64,000 nucleotides of DNA, taken from contig NZ_CP032155.1 in assembly GCF_008329905.1 (NCBI RefSeq), positions 4,774,001 to 4,838,000 on the forward strand, written 5' to 3'. Origin of the DNA: Mycobacterium sp. ELW1. Lineage in GTDB: Bacteria; Actinomycetota; Actinomycetes; Mycobacteriales; Mycobacteriaceae. Made by a program: the position numbers and the translations under genes. Below are positions 54,449-63,811 of the stretch, piece after piece. The notes beneath the pieces were generated by a model. That model worked only from the letters and a program-made list of their open reading frames with translations. It did no database searches and was not told where the DNA came from. Positions within the stretch are counted from its first letter, which is position 1; each line of letters opens with the position of its first letter.

Positions 54449-55774
54449 ATGGCTGCCACCGACCAGACCTGCCAGGTGTCGATCCGTACCGCCGACCGGG
54501 AGACAGACCTCACCCTGCCCGCCGGCATACCGATCGACGAGCTCATACCCGCCGTGGTCGACGTGATCGGAGCGGCGGAGTTCAGCGGCCGTGATCCGCA
54601 TCTGACCCGCGTCTGCGGGCAACGGCTCGACCCGGCGGCGACGCTCGCACAATGCACCATCCACGACGGTGAACTGCTGATTCTGACCACCGCGGCGGCG
54701 CGGGCCCCCATTACCCGATTCGATTCCGTTGGCACCGTTGCCGATGCGATTGCAGCGCAGACGGAACCGACGTGGCGGCTCACCCGACGCAGTGCCGGGA
54801 ACTGCGTGCTGGGATGGGCGGCCGCGATACTGCTGGTGTTACTGGGGCGCGGGATTCTGGACCCGGGGGCAAGCCGTCATCCCATAGTCGCCACGGCCGC
54901 AGCGCTTCTGGCGATGACGGGTGCGTTCGCCGCGCATCGGACCGCCAGCGGCCGGGTGACGGCGGTCGGCCTCGGCGTGCTGGCTGTTGCCTTCGCGGGT
55001 CTGACCGCCGCCCTGCTTCCGCTGGGCCCACCGGCCACTGCGGCGTTCCTCCTCTCGATGGCCGCGATCGCGTCGACCTCGCTGCTGGCCTGGCGCCTGT
55101 TGGGCTGCGCCCCTGAGGTTTTCCTCCCGCCGGCCGCTGTGGCGATGGCGGCGGTGATGACGACGATGGGTGCGGTGGTGGGCTGTTGGCCGGCCGAGGC
55201 CAGCGGGCCGATGCTGGCAGCCGGGTCGGTGGCCGTGCTGGCGACGTCGGCGCGGCTGTCGGTCCACAGTTCCGGGCTGGCGCGGGCTGGCCTCGCCGAC
55301 AGTCACCTGGAAGCCCGGGCGCGATTGGCTCATCACCGGCTGACGCTGATCGTGGCGACGGCGGCCGCGACGGCGGCTCTCGGGGCGACGGTGACGGCGG
55401 TGACCACCTCGCATTCAGCTCTCGCGGCGACCTTCCTCGCGATCATCGCGGCGCTGATGATTCTCCGGGCACTTCGGGAGAGAGCGCTGTACCGTGCTGT
55501 CGCGCAGAGCATTTCGTCGGTGATCACGGTGACAGCGCTCGCCGGCTTGTGCGCTGCCGACGCACCGCAGAGCATCCCGTGGCTGTGCGGCGCCTTTGTG
55601 CTCATCGCCGCCGGGGCGGTGTGGGTCGCGTACCGCGGACCGGTCCACGCCTCCCCGACGGTTCGCCGTGCGGTCACGATGGCGGAGCTGATATTCGGCG
55701 CGGCCGTCGTACCCGGCGCCTGCGGGGCAGCAGGCTTGTTCGGCGGGCTCGCCCAGATCGGTGCGGCCTGGTGA
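54449..55774 (+). CDS. eccD4: ESX-4 channel subunit EccD4
   Basis: A 441-residue membrane protein. Residues about 5-85 are a ubiquitin-like domain (QVSIRTADRETDLTLPAGIPIDELIPAVVDVIG), followed by about eleven hydrophobic helices from residue 112 on (LGWAAAILLVLLGRGIL; AAALLAMTGAFAAH; and so on). EccD dimers line the ESX inner-membrane pore. ATG 54449 is used because MAATDQTCQVSIR starts the ubiquitin domain; the open frame upstream is antisense to eccC4. The stop overlaps the mycP4 start (GTGA). Confidence 0.94.
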   Translation: MAATDQTCQVSIRTADRETDLTLPAGIPIDELIPAVVDVIGAAEFSGRDPHLTRVCGQRLDPAATLAQCTIHDGELLILTTAAARAPITRFDSVGTVADAIAAQTEPTWRLTRRSAGNCVLGWAAAILLVLLGRGILDPGASRHPIVATAAALLAMTGAFAAHRTASGRVTAVGLGVLAVAFAGLTAALLPLGPPATAAFLLSMAAIASTSLLAWRLLGCAPEVFLPPAAVAMAAVMTTMGAVVGCWPAEASGPMLAAGSVAVLATSARLSVHSSGLARAGLADSHLEARARLAHHRLTLIVATAAATAALGATVTAVTTSHSALAATFLAIIAALMILRALRERALYRAVAQSISSVITVTALAGLCAADAPQSIPWLCGAFVLIAAGAVWVAYRGPVHASPTVRRAVTMAELIFGAAVVPGACGAAGLFGGLAQIGAAW

Positions 55775-57078
55775 GGCTCACCGTGCGGATCGCATCGGCC
55801 GTCGCGGTCGTGCTGCTCGTGGTGATGCACAGTGCACCAATCGCGTTCGCGGTGGTTCCCCCGCCGATCGACACTTCGCTGCTGCCGCCACCGGCTCCTC
55901 CCGCCCCACCCCGGCCGACCGAACAACGCCGGCCGTGCACGGTGCCGCTTCCCGCCGACTCCGGCGCACCGGCACCGCAATTGGCCGGTTCCGATGTGAC
56001 GGCGATCTGGCGGCTCACGCGCGGAGCAGGTCAGCGCGTCGCGGTGATCGACACCGGGATCGCCGCGCATCGCCGGTTGCCCGACGTCGTCGCGGGCGGC
56101 GATTATGTGTCGACCGGCGACGGCAGGCAAGACTGCGACGGACACGGGACCGTCGTCGCAGGCATCATCGCGGCTACACCCGATCAGACGGATCGGACGG
56201 GTTTCACCGGGATCGCACCGGAGGTCACCCTGATAGGGATTCGCCAGTCCAGCAACAAATTCGGTCCGTTGGCCGATCGCGGTGAGCGCGGCTTCGGCGA
56301 TGTCAGCACCCTGGCCATGGCGGTGCGGACGGCCGCGGACATGGGCTCGTCGGTGATCAACATTTCGTCGGTGGCCTGTGCCGAGGCGAATCTGGACGAC
56401 CGTGCGCTCGGCGCAGCGCTGTCGTACGCAGTCGATGTCAAGGATTCCGTGGTGGTCGTCGCCGCGGGCAATGTGGGCGGCGATGGCCAGTGCCCCGGCC
56501 AGAACACCACGGCACAGCCCACTGTGATCGCGAGTCCCGCCTGGTACGACGACTACGTCCTGACAGTCGGCTCAGTGGGCTCCGACGGCGCGCCATCGGA
56601 ATTCAGCCTCAACGGCCCGTGGGTCGACGTCGCGGCTCCCGGCGAGAATGTCGTATCCCTGGATACCGATGGCGACGGCGTCATCAACGCCCTGCCGACC
56701 CCGGCGGGACAGGCGTCGATGTCCGGCACGAGCTACGCCGCCCCAGTGGTCTCCGGCGTGGTGGCAATGGTGCGGTCTCGCTTCCCGAGGCTCTCCGCCC
56801 GCCAGGTGATGACGCGCATCGAGGCCACCGCGCATCACCCCGCGCAAGGGTGGAACGCCGCGGTGGGCAGCGGTGTCATCGATCCTCTGGCGGCACTCAG
56901 CGATCACACCACCGAGCCGCCGCACCAGGCGGCGCGGTCTTCGGCCCCGTTGCCCACCCAGCCCGAGGAAGACCACCGCCACGTGGCCGTGGCCAGCGCG
57001 GCGGCGCTGTGCGCAGCCGGCGTGCTCGCGGCGTCGGTGCGGCTACGGCGCCGCACCGAGAACGTCCCGGCCGACTAG
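55771..57078 (+). CDS. mycP4: ESX-4 subtilisin protease mycosin MycP4
   Basis: A 435-residue membrane-anchored subtilase. Residues 1-27 are a signal peptide, about 30-48 a Pro-rich linker; the catalytic triad is Asp94 (VAVIDTGIA), His125 (DCDGHGTVVAG) and Ser321 (SGTSYAAPVVSG), with oxyanion Asn234 (AAGNVG). A membrane helix spans about 404-424, then a short basic tail RLRRRTENVPAD. Mycosins stabilise ESX complexes and cleave substrates outside the membrane. The GTG start overlaps the eccD4 stop by 4 bases. The last 36 bases overlap eccB4 on the other strand. Confidence 0.95.
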   Translation: MRLTVRIASAVAVVLLVVMHSAPIAFAVVPPPIDTSLLPPPAPPAPPRPTEQRRPCTVPLPADSGAPAPQLAGSDVTAIWRLTRGAGQRVAVIDTGIAAHRRLPDVVAGGDYVSTGDGRQDCDGHGTVVAGIIAATPDQTDRTGFTGIAPEVTLIGIRQSSNKFGPLADRGERGFGDVSTLAMAVRTAADMGSSVINISSVACAEANLDDRALGAALSYAVDVKDSVVVVAAGNVGGDGQCPGQNTTAQPTVIASPAWYDDYVLTVGSVGSDGAPSEFSLNGPWVDVAAPGENVVSLDTDGDGVINALPTPAGQASMSGTSYAAPVVSGVVAMVRSRFPRLSARQVMTRIEATAHHPAQGWNAAVGSGVIDPLAALSDHTTEPPHQAARSSAPLPTQPEEDHRHVAVASAAALCAAGVLAASVRLRRRTENVPAD

Positions 57079-58392
57079 GGCAGCATCCCGGTCCAATGGC
57101 GGACCGGAGGGCAGCGCGCCGACGATCGACCACGGCGCCGCGGCAGGCGCACCACTGAGCCCGAGCGCGGTGATCGCCGAATCATCCACGGGAAAGCGAA
57201 CTCCCGAGCTGGTGACGAGGTATCGCCCGGTTCCCGGGCCGCCGGTGACATCTACGCTGGCGCCGGGGATCATCCGCACACTGTCGACGGCGGGCCCGTC
57301 GCCGTCGGATCCGGCCGGGGTGACCGTGCCGGGGCGATCGCCGTGGTGCGGTGCGACGGCGACGCCACCGTGGCCGGACGTCCATGTCGCACAGACGTCG
57401 TCGCCGGCACCGACGAGGGTGGGCGGCTCATCGGGATACGCGCCAACCGAGAGGGTGTCGACGAGCGGACTGCGTGCGATCAGTTCAGGCGGCACCTCGG
57501 CGATCTCAGCCTGCGCGGCAGGATCGCTGAAGCGGATGAGTTCGGCGGCCAGCCGGCCGATGCGCTGCAGGCCGCCCGGCAGCGCGACGTAGTACTCGGT
57601 TGACTCGGTCCGCACGACGCGTAGGACGGTTCCGACCACGACACCGGTCACCCCAGACGGTTCTCCCCTCCCGACGATCCGGGGTGCACCGATCGCCGGC
57701 ACCTCGGGGATCGTGTTGAGCACCGTCGATGACACCGTGCGCACCGCCCCTTCAGTGATCCGCAAGGTGCGCGCGGTGGCCGGGTCACCGGGATCGAGCA
57801 TGGCGCGCGTGCCGTCGTACAGCAGATAGGTCGACCCGTCACCGTGCGCCACTGTGGCGACGACGCCCGTGCGCGGGTCCAGGTCGGGCGGGATGGAGTC
57901 GTCGCCGACGGCGACGGTGGTGTTGCCATCGGCGTCGTCGCACACGGCCCATCTCGCCTCGCGGGGCGCCAGCACCCGTCCGAGTGATGCAGGCGCGCCG
58001 GGGATCCCCAGGATCGGCCCGGCGGCCGTATCGCCGAGTGCGGTCTCGTCGACCAGTCGCGGTGTGGCCGGCGATCCCAGGATCAAGCGGGCCGACGTCA
58101 GGTTCGTCACCGGGCGCAGACGGCCGTCGATCCTGACGAACAAGGCGCCGGACTGTCGCACCATCACCACCGTCGCATCGACGGGGATGGCGCCGCGGGC
58201 CGTCGATCCCAGGATCGTGTCGAGGACCACGGCAACCCCCGCCACACCGCAGCCGACGAGGAGCGCGAGCTTCCGGGCCCGAATGGGGTCGTGCCGGGCC
58301 GGCAGCTGCCGCGCCAGCACCGCATACTCCAAGCGGCGCAGAAGAAATCGCCGCGCACTCAACTGAGCGCGAAGTGGTGGGCGGCCCGCCAT
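57043..58392 (-). CDS. eccB4: ESX-4 membrane component EccB4
   Basis: A 449-residue single-pass protein. A cytoplasmic start (RPPLRAQLSARRFLLRRLEYAVLARQL), one helix at about 41-62 (KLALLVGCGVAGVAVVLDTILG) and a large periplasmic domain with two cysteines (WAVCDDADG and DDVCATWTSG) that can form the EccB disulfide. EccB units sit on the periplasmic face of the ESX complex. Convergent with mycP4 with 36 bases overlap, so the two cannot both be shortened without changing the partner. Confidence 0.94.
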   Translation of the reverse strand: MAGRPPLRAQLSARRFLLRRLEYAVLARQLPARHDPIRARKLALLVGCGVAGVAVVLDTILGSTARGAIPVDATVVMVRQSGALFVRIDGRLRPVTNLTSARLILGSPATPRLVDETALGDTAAGPILGIPGAPASLGRVLAPREARWAVCDDADGNTTVAVGDDSIPPDLDPRTGVVATVAHGDGSTYLLYDGTRAMLDPGDPATARTLRITEGAVRTVSSTVLNTIPEVPAIGAPRIVGRGEPSGVTGVVVGTVLRVVRTESTEYYVALPGGLQRIGRLAAELIRFSDPAAQAEIAEVPPELIARSPLVDTLSVGAYPDEPPTLVGAGDDVCATWTSGHGGVAVAPHHGDRPGTVTPAGSDGDGPAVDSVRMIPGASVDVTGGPGTGRYLVTSSGVRFPVDDSAITALGLSGAPAAAPWSIVGALPSGPPLDRDAALVGRDVLGAAP

Positions 58393-58428
58393 CTGGGTGA
58401 CGCTAGAACACCTGTCTACGAGGCGATG

Positions 58429-59004
58429 TCACTCATCAACAGCCTCCTCTTTCGAGCGGCGTTCCCGGTAGGCGGCGACGTGTTGACGATTACCGCAGTT
58501 GCCGGTGTCGCAGAACATCCGGGAGCGGTTGCGGGACAGGTCGATCAACACCGCTTCGCAGTCCGGGGCTGCACAGATCTTGAGCCGGCGCAGTTCACCG
58601 GCGCGCACCAGGTCGGCCAGCGACATCGCCATCTCGGCACCCATCCGCTGGGCCAGCGGGTCGTGGATGGACGCCAGGTGCAGGTGCCACTCCGGCATCT
58701 CCTTGTGGCGGGTCAGCCACGGGGACGCGCGGGTGTCCGACAGCAGTGCGTTGATCTGACCGACGGCGCGTTCCTCGTCGGTGGCGGCCGCCCAGATCCG
58801 GCCCAGCCGGCCGCGCAGCGTGTGCACCGCCGACACCTCGGCGTCGTCGCGATCGCGCCGGCCGGTCCAGCCCCAGCTGTTCAAGTAGTCGTCCAGAGCC
58901 GTCTGGTCGCCCAGCAGCTCACCGTCGACGCGGTCGCTGTTGATCAGCGCACAGGCAGCACGCAACGTGAGCTCTGTGTCATGACTGAAAAGCATTTGAC
59001 TCAT
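58429..59004 (-). CDS. CGNR zinc-finger, ABATE-domain regulator
   Basis: A 191-residue protein. The N-terminal part is the ABATE (DUF1470) domain (SHDTELTLRAACALINS; DYLNSWGWTGRRDRDDAEVSAVHTLRGRL) and the C-terminal about 45 residues are a CGNR zinc finger (CAAPDCEAVLIDLSRNRSRMFCDTGNCGNRQHVAAYRERR), a DNA-binding element typical of stress-related actinobacterial regulators. ATG 59004 has GGAGGAAGTC before it. Divergent from the EamA transporter by 66 bases, which it probably controls. Confidence 0.88.
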   Translation of the reverse strand: MSQMLFSHDTELTLRAACALINSDRVDGELLGDQTALDDYLNSWGWTGRRDRDDAEVSAVHTLRGRLGRIWAAATDEERAVGQINALLSDTRASPWLTRHKEMPEWHLHLASIHDPLAQRMGAEMAMSLADLVRAGELRRLKICAAPDCEAVLIDLSRNRSRMFCDTGNCGNRQHVAAYRERRSKEEAVDE

Positions 59005-59070
59005 GACTTCCTCCGGACGTAGTGTCATGACCAACATCGATTTTACTCATTACATCCCGGGGAGTGCCTC

Positions 59071-60066
59071 ATGTCGACGCTGGTCCGCACCCAAGACCAC
59101 TTCCGGCTTGGGCTGATGTTCGCCATCGGATCGGCGTTCACGTTCGGCATGTCCGGCCCCTTCGCCAAATCACTGATGGGCGCCGGCTGGTCGCCGACCG
59201 CCGCCGTTACGGCCCGGCTCGCCGGCGGTGCGCTGGTGATGGCCATCTTCGCCACCATCGTCAAGCCCGGGTGGGTCCGCGAGGCCCGCGCGCACGCCCG
59301 CGTCGTGGTGGCCTACGGGCTCGTCCCGATCGCCGGGGCCCAACTCTGCTACTACAACGCCGTCTCTCATCTGTCGGTCGGCGTGGCGCTGCTGCTCGAA
59401 TACACCGCACCCATCCTCGTCGTGGGCTGGATCTGGGGAACCACCCGGCGTCGCCCCCGCGCCATGACCTTGGCCGGAGTGGCGCTCGCCGTCGCCGGAA
59501 TCATGTTGGTGCTTAACGTTTTCGAAGGCGCACACATCAACACGGCCGGCGTTCTGTGGGGTTTGGGTGCGGCGATCTGCGCGGCCTGCTACTTCATGAT
59601 GTCCGATGAGGTCAGCGCCGACGGCACTGGCCTGCATTCGATCACCCTGGCCGCCGGCGGCCTCGTGGTCGGCACCATCGCCGTGGCGCTGCTGGGCCTG
59701 ACCGGCGTGATGCCGCTGATCTTCACCGCCAACGACGCGGTCGTCGCCGGAGCGACGGTGCCCTGGTGGGTGCCGGTGGTGATGCTGGCCGTGGTGGCAA
59801 CCGCGATCGCCTACACGCTGGGTATCAGCGGTGTGGCGCGGTTGCGCCCGAGTTTCGCCTCCCTGGTCGGCCTCGGCGAGGTGCTGTTCGCCGTGCTGTC
59901 GGCGTGGGTGCTGCTGGGTGAAGCGGTCACCGCAGTGCAGGCTGTCGGCGGGGTGGTGGTGCTGCTGGGCCTGGCTCTGGCCCGCCAGGGTGACCGCAGC
60001 ACAGCGGTCACGGCAGCGACGTGGCCCGATGCGGGACCCATCGAGGAAGTCACCGCACGAAGCTGA
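59071..60066 (+). CDS. EamA/DMT-family transporter
   Basis: A 331-residue membrane protein with about ten hydrophobic helices in two EamA repeats (FAIGSAFTFGMSGPFAKSLMGAGWSPTAAVTARLAGG at the start; FASLVGLGEVLFAVLSAWVLLGEAVTAVQAVGGVVVLLGLAL in the second). The family exports metabolites or amino acids; substrate unknown. RBS GGGGAG upstream of the ATG. Divergent from the CGNR regulator. Confidence 0.88.
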   Translation: MSTLVRTQDHFRLGLMFAIGSAFTFGMSGPFAKSLMGAGWSPTAAVTARLAGGALVMAIFATIVKPGWVREARAHARVVVAYGLVPIAGAQLCYYNAVSHLSVGVALLLEYTAPILVVGWIWGTTRRRPRAMTLAGVALAVAGIMLVLNVFEGAHINTAGVLWGLGAAICAACYFMMSDEVSADGTGLHSITLAAGGLVVGTIAVALLGLTGVMPLIFTANDAVVAGATVPWWVPVVMLAVVATAIAYTLGISGVARLRPSFASLVGLGEVLFAVLSAWVLLGEAVTAVQAVGGVVVLLGLALARQGDRSTAVTAATWPDAGPIEEVTARS

Positions 60067-60127
60067 TTTCGCGGCGCGCAAGCAAACGTCGGGAATGAAA
60101 CTCCGCTCACATCTGTAACATCCAGAT

Positions 60128-60784
60128 GTGACATCAACCGCTGCGCCGAAGCGTTTCCTGCTGGCCGCCTCCGCTGCCGTCCTCACCGCGATGTTCGCAC
60201 TGGTCAGCCCCGCCGCCTTGCCGACCGCGGCGGCGGCGTGCAATGACGTGCAGGTGGTGTTCGCCCGCGGCACCGACGAGCCGCCGGGCATCGGGCGGGT
60301 CGGGCAGGCCTTCGTCAACTCGCTGCGCGGCAAGATCGGCAACCGATCGATGGGTGTCTACGCCGTGAACTACCCCGCCAGCTACGACTTCCTGGCCGCC
60401 GCCAACGGCGCCAACGACGCCAGTGCGTTCATCCAGGGTGTGGTCAACGACTGCCCGAACACCCGGTTGGTGCTCGGCGGCTATTCGCAGGGTGCGGCGA
60501 TCATCGACATCATCACCTCGGTCCCCTTCCCGGCGGTGGGCTTCACCAACCCGCTGCCGCCGAACGTGCCGGACCACGTCGCCGCGCTGGCCGTCTTCGG
60601 CAACCCCACCACCAGAGTCGGCCTGCCCCTGACCAGCAGCGCCGTCTACGGTGGCCGGGCCATCGACCTGTGCAACGCCGGCGACCCGATCTGCAGCAGT
60701 GGTGACAACGTTGAAGCCCACCGCATCTACAACAGCGACGGGTCGGCGGTTCAGGCCGCCTCATTCGTCGCCGGGCTGCTCTAG
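60128..60784 (+). CDS. secreted cutinase-family esterase, copy 1
   Basis: A 218-residue exported hydrolase, GTG start. Signal peptide about 1-37 (LLAASAAVLTAMFALVSPAALPTAAAACND). The catalytic Ser is in LGGYSQGAAIID, Asp in CNAGDPICSSG and His in EAHRIY; cysteine pairs match cutinase disulfides. Mycobacterial cutinase-like proteins act on lipids and esters rather than cutin. First of four tandem paralogues; it corresponds by position to Rv3451/Rv3452. Confidence 0.92.
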   Translation: MTSTAAPKRFLLAASAAVLTAMFALVSPAALPTAAAACNDVQVVFARGTDEPPGIGRVGQAFVNSLRGKIGNRSMGVYAVNYPASYDFLAAANGANDASAFIQGVVNDCPNTRLVLGGYSQGAAIIDIITSVPFPAVGFTNPLPPNVPDHVAALAVFGNPTTRVGLPLTSSAVYGGRAIDLCNAGDPICSSGDNVEAHRIYNSDGSAVQAASFVAGLL

Positions 60785-60861
60785 GTCGCGGACGGTTTGG
60801 GCCTCCCAGCCCGGTGTGTGACTATTAGCCGAATGCTCGCGACCAAGGGGGTCTCATCAGC

Positions 60862-61533
60862 ATGGCCAGGCCAACCATGACATCACTCCGCAAACTCGGT
60901 GTTGCCTCGACCGCGGCGATGGCGATCCTGTCGCCGATCACCGTCGCCCCGGCAGCCCAGGCCGAGCCGTGCCCCGATGTCGAGGTGATCTTCGCCCGCG
61001 GGACCAGCGAGCCGGCCGGCATCGGCCGCGTCGGGCAAGCCCTCGTCGACAATCTGCAGGGCCAGCTGGGTGGACGCTCGGTAGGCACCTATGCGGTGAA
61101 CTACCCGGCGACATACGACTTCCTCGGTGCCGCGGACGGCGCCACGGACGCCACCAATCACATCGCCACCATGGCCGCGGCCTGCCCGTCGACCAAATTC
61201 GTTCTGGGCGGCTACTCGCAGGGCGCCGCGGTGGTGGACATGTTGGTCGGCATCCCGCCGCTGGGCAACAAGGTCGGTGACATCGGCTCGGCCCCACCAC
61301 TGCCGGGCAACCTGGCCAACCGTGTCGCCGGGCTGGCGGTCTTCGGCAATCCGTCCACCAAATTCAGCATCCCGATCACGTCGGCGGGCGGGGCGTTCGC
61401 GGGTAAGGGCGTCGACTTCTGCAACGACGGCGACCCGATCTGCTCCCGGGGACGCAATCCGTTCGCGCACACCGATTACGAGCAGGGCCCGGCGCCCGCG
61501 CAGGCCGCCGGCTTCCTCGCAGGCCTGCTGTAG
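60862..61533 (+). CDS. secreted cutinase-family esterase, copy 2
   Basis: A 223-residue paralogue of copy 1, with signal peptide about 1-34 (GVASTAAMAILSPITVAPAAQAEPCPD). Triad motifs LGGYSQGAAVVD, CNDGDPICSRG and FAHTDYEQ. EVIFARGTSEPAGIGRVGQALVDNL is nearly the same as in copy 1 (FARGTDEPPGIGRVGQAFVNSL), so the pair arose by duplication. 77 bases separate it from copy 1. Confidence 0.92.
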   Translation: MARPTMTSLRKLGVASTAAMAILSPITVAPAAQAEPCPDVEVIFARGTSEPAGIGRVGQALVDNLQGQLGGRSVGTYAVNYPATYDFLGAADGATDATNHIATMAAACPSTKFVLGGYSQGAAVVDMLVGIPPLGNKVGDIGSAPPLPGNLANRVAGLAVFGNPSTKFSIPITSAGGAFAGKGVDFCNDGDPICSRGRNPFAHTDYEQGPAPAQAAGFLAGLL

Positions 61534-61579
61534 CCGCGCAATTTTATTTGCTGCCAGCATTTTCCCAGGCTCGTCTACC

Positions 61580-62242
61580 ATGGCTGGAATGCGGGCGACA
61601 ACGGCACTGAGCGCGGCGGCGGCGGTCATGTCCGTCGCCGCAACCCTATTGCCGACCGCCGTGGCCTCCGCCGCGGACTGCCCCGACGCTGAGGTGATCT
61701 TCGCGCGCGGCCGCTTCGAGCCCCCGGGCATCGGCCGGATCGGCCAGGCATTCGTGGATTCGCTGCGCGGCAAAACCCCGAAGAGCGTCGGGGTGTACGG
61801 GGTCAACTACATCGCCGACTGGGACATCGTGCCGGGCGCGAACGACCTGAGCCGGCACATGCAGTACATGGCGACCAACTGCCCCAACACCCGCCAGGTG
61901 CCGGGCGGCTACTCGCTGGGTGCTGCCGTGGTCGACGTCGTGGTCGGTTCGAACCAGGCGCAATTCGGCTTCAACTCCCCGCTGCCCGCCTCCGTCGCCG
62001 ACCACGTGGCGGCGGTGGTGTTGTTCGGCAACGGCACCCGCAGCATCTTCGGCCCGGTGTCGGCGGCCAACAGTCCGGTCTACGGCCCCAAGACCATCGA
62101 CCAGTGCAACGTGGACGACCCGATCTGCAATGGCATCGATCCGAGCACACTGGCCGACAACTGGAACTCACACCTGCAAGACGCGTACATCGGCTCTGGT
62201 CTGGTTGACCAGGCCGCCCAATTCACCGCAGACAGGCTCTGA
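61580..62242 (+). CDS. secreted cutinase-family esterase, copy 3
   Basis: A 220-residue paralogue from ATG 61580; the longer open frame upstream is in copy 2. Signal peptide about 1-31. Catalytic motifs [21 protein letters not shown] and NSHLQDAY; the elbow has Leu in place of Gln after Ser, and the conserved Thr of FARGTxEP is Arg (FARGRFEPPG). These features are shared with copy 4, so 3 and 4 form a second sub-pair. Copy 4 starts 3 bases downstream. Confidence 0.9.
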   Translation: MAGMRATTALSAAAAVMSVAATLLPTAVASAADCPDAEVIFARGRFEPPGIGRIGQAFVDSLRGKTPKSVGVYGVNYIADWDIVPGANDLSRHMQYMATNCPNTRQVPGGYSLGAAVVDVVVGSNQAQFGFNSPLPASVADHVAAVVLFGNGTRSIFGPVSAANSPVYGPKTIDQCNVDDPICNGIDPSTLADNWNSHLQDAYIGSGLVDQAAQFTADRL

Positions 62243-62245
62243 CTC

Positions 62246-62929
62246 ATGCGTATTCGGGGGACGTTGACCCGTGCGGTCACGGTGGTCGTCGCGGCCACGG
62301 CGATGATGCTCGGCCCGACTCCACTGCCCGGCGGTGGCCTGGTGGCGGCACCGCAGGCTTCCGCTGCGGGCTGCCCCGACGTGGAGGTGATCTTCGCGCG
62401 CGGTCGCCTCGAATCCCCCGGCGCGGGTGTCATCGGCAACGCGTTCGTCAGCGCGCTGCGCTCCCGCGTCCACCGCAACGTCGGCCTCTACGCGGTGAAG
62501 TACCCCGCCGACAACCAGATCGACGTCGGCGCCAACGACATCAGCCAGCGCATCATCTACAACATCAACAATTGCCCGAATACGCGGTTGGTCCTCGGTG
62601 GGTACTCGCTGGGCGCCGCGGCCACCGATATGGTTCTGGCACTTCCGATCACGATCATGGGCTTCAAAACTCTGCTTCCCCCGGACGCCGGAAGCCACAT
62701 CGCGGCCGTCGCCTTGTTCGGCAACGGCACCCAATGGTTGGGCCCCATCACGAATTTCAGCCCCGAGTATCGGGACCGAACCATCGAGCTGTGCCACGGC
62801 GACGACCCGATCTGCAATCCCGCCGACCCGGACACCTGGGAAGCCAACTGGCCCGACCACCTCGCCGCCGCCTACCAGAAGGCCGGAATGATCGATCAGG
62901 CCGCCGATTTCGTGGCGGGCAAGCTCTAA
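62246..62929 (+). CDS. secreted cutinase-family esterase, copy 4
   Basis: A 227-residue paralogue. Signal peptide about 1-40 ([35 protein letters not shown]). Motifs [22 protein letters not shown] and [19 protein letters not shown] as in copy 3. The ATG is 3 bases after the stop of copy 3, so the two are translated from one message. Its stop overlaps truA by 4 bases on the other strand. Confidence 0.9.
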   Translation: MRIRGTLTRAVTVVVAATAMMLGPTPLPGGGLVAAPQASAAGCPDVEVIFARGRLESPGAGVIGNAFVSALRSRVHRNVGLYAVKYPADNQIDVGANDISQRIIYNINNCPNTRLVLGGYSLGAAATDMVLALPITIMGFKTLLPPDAGSHIAAVALFGNGTQWLGPITNFSPEYRDRTIELCHGDDPICNPADPDTWEANWPDHLAAAYQKAGMIDQAADFVAGKL

Positions 62930-63807
62930 GGCTTGTCCAGTGTCCGCAGGTCGCGGGTGATCGCGATGCGTGCGGCGAGCTCGTCATCCGGCGGGTAGTC
63001 CACCCCGGCGAGGGTCAGGCCCCGAGCCGGTGCTGCGGCGAAGTCACTGGAACGCGCCTGCGCCGTCAACAGCGTTGCGCACCACGATGGTTCGCGACGG
63101 CCCTGCCCCACCGCGAGAAGCGCACCGACCAGTGAGCGAACCATCGACCAGCAGAACGCATCGGCGGTGACGTAGGCCGTCACCGCATCGCCGTCGCGTA
63201 GCCAGTCCAGCCGCTGCAGGTCGCGGATGGTCGTCGCACCGGGCCGGTGGCGACAGAAGGCGGCAAAATCGTGCAATCCCACCAGATGCCGGGACGCCGA
63301 ATTCATGGCATCGACGTCCAACGGCTTCGACCAGGGTGTCACGTACCGCGCGTACTGCGGCTCGACACCGTAGGGCGCCAGCGACAGCCGGTACTCGTAG
63401 TGCCGACGCAAAGCGGAGAAGCGGGCATCGAATCCGGCTGGGGCGCGGGTGATGTCGCGCACCCTGACGTCCTGCGGCAGGAAGCGGGCCAACCGACGTA
63501 CCAGCGGCAGGAACTCAGGCTCGCCGGGCCGGGCATGGCGCGGATACGCGTGGGCCACAGCGTCGGCCGGGACGTCGAGGTGGGCTACCTGGCCGGTGGC
63601 GTGTACTCCGGTGTCGGTGCGGCCGGCCCCGAAGACCCGGACCGGCTCCCGGAAGACGGTGGAGAGAGCGTCCTCGAGGACACCCGCGACCGTGCGGTGG
63701 CCTTCCTGCGCCGCCCACCCGGTGAATTCGGTGCCGTCGTAGGCGATGTCGAGCCGCAGACGAACGAGCCCGCCACCGTTGCCGGTGACGGGCTCGTTCG
63801 TGCTCAC
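62926..63807 (-). CDS. truA: tRNA pseudouridine synthase A
   Basis: A 293-residue pseudouridine synthase acting on positions 38-40 of the tRNA anticodon arm. The catalytic Asp is in [39 protein letters not shown] at the start and [16 protein letters not shown] [17 protein letters not shown] are family signatures. The GTG at 63807 lies 4 bases after the rplQ stop and gives a normal N-terminus, so rplQ-truA are co-transcribed as in other mycobacteria. Confidence 0.96.
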   Translation of the reverse strand: MSTNEPVTGNGGGLVRLRLDIAYDGTEFTGWAAQEGHRTVAGVLEDALSTVFREPVRVFGAGRTDTGVHATGQVAHLDVPADAVAHAYPRHARPGEPEFLPLVRRLARFLPQDVRVRDITRAPAGFDARFSALRRHYEYRLSLAPYGVEPQYARYVTPWSKPLDVDAMNSASRHLVGLHDFAAFCRHRPGATTIRDLQRLDWLRDGDAVTAYVTADAFCWSMVRSLVGALLAVGQGRREPSWCATLLTAQARSSDFAAAPARGLTLAGVDYPPDDELAARIAITRDLRTLDKP

Positions 63808-63811
63808 GGCG

